A stretch of DNA of 64,000 nt. Origin: Paenibacillus sp. FSL H8-0332. GTDB taxonomy: Bacteria; Bacillota; Bacilli; Paenibacillales; Paenibacillaceae. This document shows, one piece after another, positions 59,482 through 64,000 of this stretch (position 1 is the first letter of the stretch; every line of letters begins with the position of its first letter). The notes beneath the pieces are model-generated. The model did no database searches and was not told the origin of the DNA. It worked only from the letters and a program-made list of their open reading frames with translations. The stretch is taken from NCBI RefSeq assembly GCF_037963835.1, contig NZ_CP150145.1, positions 7,316,001 through 7,380,000 of the forward strand. Reading direction: 5' to 3'. The position numbers were made by a program, and so were the translations under genes.

Positions 59482-62400
59482 ATGGCTGACAACATGCAAA
59501 GCAGGATCAAGAGATGGATATGTCTCGTTATGGTTGGATTAATGATCTCGACCCTCGGTTTCCATTACCCTGTATCGGCGGATGCTTCGTCGCAAGAGCT
59601 GGCGGAAATGAAGCTGATGAAGCAGCGGGCGGTGGATTTTTATATCTCCAAAGACATCATCAATGACGGCACGAATGGCCGGGTCGAATGGACTTTTAAA
59701 TCACAGGCCGGAACCTACTTATCGAGTCAAAAAGCGAATGGAAGCTGGGCGGATGTGGATTATGCGAATACCACCTCCAGCGCGAACGGCAGAGGCTGGT
59801 CGCCTTACCTTGCGCTGGACCGGATGCAATCGATGGCCCAGGCCTTCGCTGACCCGAAGAGCCCTTACTATCACGATGAAGCCATGTTAGCCGGTATTCA
59901 GAAAGCGCTGGATCACTGGTTCACGGTTAAGCCGACCTCCACCAACTGGTGGGAAACCGGCATCGGGAAGCAATTGCGGCTGGGCAAAATCGCGCTGCTG
60001 TGTGAAGGCTATCTGACTGCGGAGCAGGCTGCGAGTATTGTTGACACATTAGACAGCAAACCGAATACGGTCGATGGAGCTAACTCCTCCTGGTACAATC
60101 AGAATTATATGATTCGCGGCCTTTTGCTGGAGGATGCCCAGAACGTCCGCATCGCTGTAGAGGCATTTAACGTGCTCTCGGCTGTGACGGTGACGGTAAC
60201 GGGAATTCAGTCCGACATGTCCTTTTTCATGCATGGGAAGACGAATTATACCACGGGCTATGGACGGAGTTTTGCCAGAGATATGTCCTTCTGGGCCTAT
60301 GTAGTCTCGGGCACAAGCTTCGCCTACAGCCAGGCGGCTATTGATTCGTTATCCTCCTACCTGCTGGATGGGACCAGGTATCTGGTGAGAGGTGATGTTG
60401 CCGATCTGGGGATGGGGATGAATGGACCGGAGTGGCCGGATTATGAGAGCTCTGCGCTGACCTTCTACGAAGATCCGCTGGAGTGGATGCAGGCGGCTAA
60501 CCCGAAGCGGGCGGATGAGTTCGCTGTCTTCCTCGATAATATCCGCAACATAGGAACGGTCAAGAGTAATGGACTGGACGCAAATAATATGACGCAATGG
60601 CAGACCCTGGTCTCCTCTCATATGCGGAAGGATTACGGAATTACAGTCAAGATGTCCTCCAGCACGGTCAAAGGCGGCGAATGGAGAACCATTAATCCAA
60701 GCGGATATAACCTGCTCTATTGGACTTCGCAAGGTGCCACGGCCATCCAGAGAACCGGGGATGAGTACAGAACCGTGTACCCGCTGATGGACTGGGCTCA
60801 TGTTCCAGGGACAACAGCTCCCTACGTATTCACGAAGGAGAATAATTTCAACAACCCGAAGACCTTTGTAGGCGGTGTGACCAATGAGCGTTACGGAGCC
60901 ACGGCGTTTGACTTCAATAAGCTGAGTACCAGCGGGAAAAAGGGCTACTTTTTCTTCGATGATGAAATGGTAGCGCTGGGCGCAGGCATCACTTCAACGA
61001 ACGCTGCACCAGTCCATACCACGCTGAACCAGAGTCTGGCAACAGGCGATGTGCTTGTAGACGGCAAAGCCGTTGACGACGGAACCTCGCAGGTTAACGG
61101 GCGCTGGGCGTATAACGATCATACCGGGTATATTTTCCCGGACAAGACGGATTTCCAAGTGAAGCAGGAGACGAAGACCGGGAAATGGAGCGATGTGGTT
61201 ACTGGCAGTTCAACGGAGCCAATCACTAAACCAGTGTTCTCGATGTGGCTGGATCACGGCGTGAAGCCGGTCAATGCCTCCTATCAATACATTGTGCTGC
61301 CGGGTAAAACTGCCGGAGAGGTTGGCAGCTACGCAGAAGCAAGCCCGATAAGTATTCTCGCGAATACAGCTTCCGTGCAGGCAGTCCGGCACCGTTCGCT
61401 GGGTATTTCGGAATTGCTGTTCTATCAGCCGGGTACAGTGACGCTAAGAGAAGGCCTGACCGTCACCGTAGATAAACCGTCGATGGTGATCGTCGATGAA
61501 TCCGCGGACCCTGTCCGCATCTCGGTGGCGAATCCCGAAACGCCGGGGATTACAGTGAATGTAACGCTGAACCGGAACGGAGAACAGACCACAACTACGT
61601 ACAGACTCGGTAAAGATACGTTTACCGGCCGGAGTATGACGCTGAGAGAGGGAGCTTCTATCGACGATAGAGGGTATGATCTGGCTTACAGTAAAGGTGC
61701 GGTGGCTTCCTCCAGCGTGGGCAAGCAATTTGCTTCGAACGCTACCGATTTGTACAGAACCTCCAGTTGGAGTTCGAACGCTTCGGACGATGAATGGATT
61801 TATGTTGATCTGCAGGATCAATATATGATCAATAAGGTTAGACTGCATTGGGAGAAGGCTTACGGAACGAGCTATAAAATCCAAGTATCCGATGATGGGG
61901 CCACCTGGAAGGACGTTTATGCGACCTCGATGGGAGATGGGGGAATCGACGACATTTCTTTCGGTAAGACCAGCGCCAGGTTCGTCCGGATGCAGGGCAT
62001 TCAGCAGGGAACTGGTGAGGGCTACTCGCTTGCTGAATTTAACGTGTATGAAGCGGTTGCCCCCAACCTTGCCGAAGGCATGACGGTAAAAGCAAGCTCG
62101 TCCAAAGCCGCTGATGTATCAGTGGAGAATGCGGTAGACGGCTCATTGACGACCCGTTGGGGGTCCAACTATGCCGATCCGCAGTGGATTTACGTCGATC
62201 TTGGCGCAAGCCAGCCCATTTCCAAGGTTATGCTGCACTGGGAAAGCTCCTATGGGAAGGAATACCGGATCGATGTCTCCGATACGCTGGAGGATTGGAA
62301 GACAGTATATAGTACGTCCAGCGGAGACGGGGATATCGACGAGCTCTCCGTAGGTCCGGTGAATGCCAGATATGTACGGATGTATGGAACTCAAAGAGCA

Positions 62401-64000
62401 AGCAAATACGGATACTCGCTCTGGGAATTCAAAGTATTCGGACCAGAAACGCAGGAAACCGTTCCCGCCCGGGTACAGCTTGCGGCAGCGCCATCTTCGG
62501 TGGTGCCCGGAGGCAAAGTATCCGTTACGGGGGCCGTCTACAGCGATGGCGATCTTCCGGTTCCCGGTGTGGAGGTTGAACTTACAGCAGCCGAGGGAAG
62601 CCTTGGGCCTGCAAAAGTAACTACAGATGTGTACGGCCGGTTCAGTACGGTCTTTACCGCACCTTCCGTTCCCGGCGAGGTATCCATCTCAGCCGTCCTG
62701 CCGGCAAGTCCATCCGTGACAGGGGTGGTCAACGTGTCTGTAGAAGAAGAGGCTGTGCCTGTGTCGGCCCGGATTGAACTGGAGGCCACGCCATCCTCCG
62801 TATCTGCTGGAGGCAGAGTGTCCGTTACCGGAACCGTCTATGACGGTGAAGATCTTCCGCTAGCGGGCACTGGGGTCAGTCTCATGGCAGCATCAGGCAG
62901 CTTTGAGCCTGCGCTTGCTGTAACGGATGAGAACGGCCGGTTCAGCACGGTCTTTACGGCACCGTCTACGGCTGGGGATGTGGTCATTACGGCTGTACTG
63001 ACCGACAATCCTTCCGTGACCAATACGGTAACTGTATCTGTGAGCAAGGCGGTTCCAGTCCCTGTTCTTATTGAACTTCAGGCGGCACCGTCTGCCGTGA
63101 ATACCGGAGATGACGTATCCATCACGGGAATCGTCTCAGGTAGCGACAATCTTCCAGTCTCCGGCCTGGAGGTCGAACTCGCGGCATCATCGGGCAGCCC
63201 GGAGCCTGCTCATGCTGTAACGGATGCAAACGGCCGGTTCAGCGCGGTCTTTACGGCACCCTCCACACCTGGAGAAGTGACGATTACGGCGGTCTTGAGT
63301 GCGTATCCGTCCGTTACGGGAAGAATTAACATCTCGGTTAACGGGCGTTCGGGCGGCGATCCCGGAGGTGAAGCGCCAGTGACTCCGCCAGTAACAGTGC
63401 CGCCGGTTATTGTTGGAACGCCTAATAAGCCGGACGAAAACCCCCAAGTCCCGGCTACTCCGGTGCCCGGTCCATCCTTCGCCGATATTGCCGGACATTG
63501 GGCCGAGGCCAGTATCCGCGAAGCCGTCAAGCAGGGCATCATTACAGGATATCCGAACGGCTCGTTCCAGCCTAACCGTAACGTGACCCGTGCTGAATTC
63601 ACGGTGATGCTGGCAAAGGCACTGAAGCTTCAGAACACAGAAGCAGCATTGTCCTTCAAGGACAGCGACCGGATCGGACCGTGGGCCAAGACAGCCGTTG
63701 CGCAGGCAGTAGCCCTGGGAATCATCCAGGGGGATAACAACAGCAATTTCCGCCCGGATGCACCTGTAACCAGAGCGGAAATGGCTGTCATGCTGGCAAG
63801 AGCACTACACCTGGCTCCTGTTGCCCGCTCCGCAGGATTCACGGATGACCGCGACATCCCTGCCTGGGCGGTTGGAGCGGCAGCCGAGATGAAGGAGTCG
63901 GGACTGATGCAAGGCAAGGGCAACAACAACTTCTTCCCCAAAGATGCCGCAACGCGGGCAGAGACGGTTACGGTTCTGCTGCGGATGCTGGAAGCTAAGT
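59482..64000 (+). CDS. Secreted PL8-type polysaccharide lyase with F5/8C, Ig-like and SLH domains, 3' end outside window
   Basis: The frame is open from the ATG at 59482, behind AAAGGAG, to the window end, giving over 1500 residues. A signal peptide ends near VSADA. Residues about 40-720 match PL8 lyases (xanthan, hyaluronan and chondroitin AC lyases): NWWETGIGKQLRLGKIALL, Asn201 in DGANSSWYNQN, and His251 with Tyr260 in FFMHGKTNYTTGYGRSF at the family's nine-residue spacing. Two F5/8 type C domains follow (about 735-857 and 863-988), then three Ig-like repeats of about 95 residues (1000-1286), a Pro-rich linker and three SLH modules from about 1331 for cell-wall anchoring. The Arg usually found about 55 residues after the Tyr is not evident. 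Confidence 0.88.
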   Translation, partial: MADNMQSRIKRWICLVMVGLMISTLGFHYPVSADASSQELAEMKLMKQRAVDFYISKDIINDGTNGRVEWTFKSQAGTYLSSQKANGSWADVDYANTTSSANGRGWSPYLALDRMQSMAQAFADPKSPYYHDEAMLAGIQKALDHWFTVKPTSTNWWETGIGKQLRLGKIALLCEGYLTAEQAASIVDTLDSKPNTVDGANSSWYNQNYMIRGLLLEDAQNVRIAVEAFNVLSAVTVTVTGIQSDMSFFMHGKTNYTTGYGRSFARDMSFWAYVVSGTSFAYSQAAIDSLSSYLLDGTRYLVRGDVADLGMGMNGPEWPDYESSALTFYEDPLEWMQAANPKRADEFAVFLDNIRNIGTVKSNGLDANNMTQWQTLVSSHMRKDYGITVKMSSSTVKGGEWRTINPSGYNLLYWTSQGATAIQRTGDEYRTVYPLMDWAHVPGTTAPYVFTKENNFNNPKTFVGGVTNERYGATAFDFNKLSTSGKKGYFFFDDEMVALGAGITSTNAAPVHTTLNQSLATGDVLVDGKAVDDGTSQVNGRWAYNDHTGYIFPDKTDFQVKQETKTGKWSDVVTGSSTEPITKPVFSMWLDHGVKPVNASYQYIVLPGKTAGEVGSYAEASPISILANTASVQAVRHRSLGISELLFYQPGTVTLREGLTVTVDKPSMVIVDESADPVRISVANPETPGITVNVTLNRNGEQTTTTYRLGKDTFTGRSMTLREGASIDDRGYDLAYSKGAVASSSVGKQFASNATDLYRTSSWSSNASDDEWIYVDLQDQYMINKVRLHWEKAYGTSYKIQVSDDGATWKDVYATSMGDGGIDDISFGKTSARFVRMQGIQQGTGEGYSLAEFNVYEAVAPNLAEGMTVKASSSKAADVSVENAVDGSLTTRWGSNYADPQWIYVDLGASQPISKVMLHWESSYGKEYRIDVSDTLEDWKTVYSTSSGDGDIDELSVGPVNARYVRMYGTQRASKYGYSLWEFKVFGPETQETVPARVQLAAAPSSVVPGGKVSVTGAVYSDGDLPVPGVEVELTAAEGSLGPAKVTTDVYGRFSTVFTAPSVPGEVSISAVLPASPSVTGVVNVSVEEEAVPVSARIELEATPSSVSAGGRVSVTGTVYDGEDLPLAGTGVSLMAASGSFEPALAVTDENGRFSTVFTAPSTAGDVVITAVLTDNPSVTNTVTVSVSKAVPVPVLIELQAAPSAVNTGDDVSITGIVSGSDNLPVSGLEVELAASSGSPEPAHAVTDANGRFSAVFTAPSTPGEVTITAVLSAYPSVTGRINISVNGRSGGDPGGEAPVTPPVTVPPVIVGTPNKPDENPQVPATPVPGPSFADIAGHWAEASIREAVKQGIITGYPNGSFQPNRNVTRAEFTVMLAKALKLQNTEAALSFKDSDRIGPWAKTAVAQAVALGIIQGDNNSNFRPDAPVTRAEMAVMLARALHLAPVARSAGFTDDRDIPAWAVGAAAEMKESGLMQGKGNNNFFPKDAATRAETVTVLLRMLEAK

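Overview
The window reads as chromosome from a Paenibacillus-like Bacillota species. Gene order over the first 41 kb follows the Bacillus subtilis lgt-ppaX-yvoF-his / yvcD-trxB-yvcJKL-crh / clpP / cggR-gapA-pgk-tpiA-pgm-eno / secG-rnr-smpB-ssrA backbone. Strong Shine-Dalgarno sites, frequent GTG and TTG starts, Lpl-type sugar ABC genes and a surface-layer (SLH) enzyme support that assignment. No species name can be given from the sequence alone.

Region 1 (1-16.3 kb): the 3' end of lgt, ppaX, two acyltransferase genes (the membrane one apparently frameshifted near its end), a convergent gluconokinase, then a compact histidine operon hisZ-G-D-B-H-A-F-IE with a PHP histidinol phosphatase and a divergent PRPP synthetase paralogue at its end. 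hisC is absent here. A TPR protein and trxB follow. Region 2 (16.3-28 kb): TPP riboswitch-thiC, a DUF1858/DUF438 hemerythrin pair behind an Fnr-type palindrome, glcK, rapZ-yvcK-whiA, a Crh-like HPr that keeps His15, a GNAT enzyme, two secreted proteins and an SGNH hydrolase. Region 3 (28-41.4 kb): clpP under a CtsR box, tRNA-Arg(CCG), the CggR-controlled glycolytic cluster, secG, an RNase R with a tail of about 270 Gly/Ala/Arg/Lys-rich residues, smpB and tmRNA. The glycolytic genes are visibly less GC-biased than their neighbours.

Region 4 (41.4-51.2 kb) is accessory. The 3' end of ssrA occurs three times as a direct repeat: intact gene, a 201-nt copy, and a split copy. The repeats enclose decayed, AT-rich cargo: an Rpn-family gene broken by a P-loop kinase-like gene, and a nucleotidyltransferase sitting between the two halves of the third copy. 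No integrase survives. Beyond the last copy lie an SDR/alpha-beta-hydrolase fusion with its TetR regulator and two matching operators, an MscS-type channel, a helix-turn-helix gene overlapping a frameshifted TumE/DUF6516-like toxin gene, another Rpn tail relic and a DUF6155 gene.

Region 5 (51.3-64 kb): a two-domain VOC protein, then a polysaccharide-use locus. It has a membrane AraC regulator divergent from an LplB/LplC/LplA-type ABC importer (no ATPase), a GH130 enzyme, and a very large secreted PL8-type lyase with two F5/8C domains, three Ig-like repeats and SLH anchors. A cre-like site precedes the lyase gene, which runs off the window end. No rRNA, CRISPR array or intact transposase was found.
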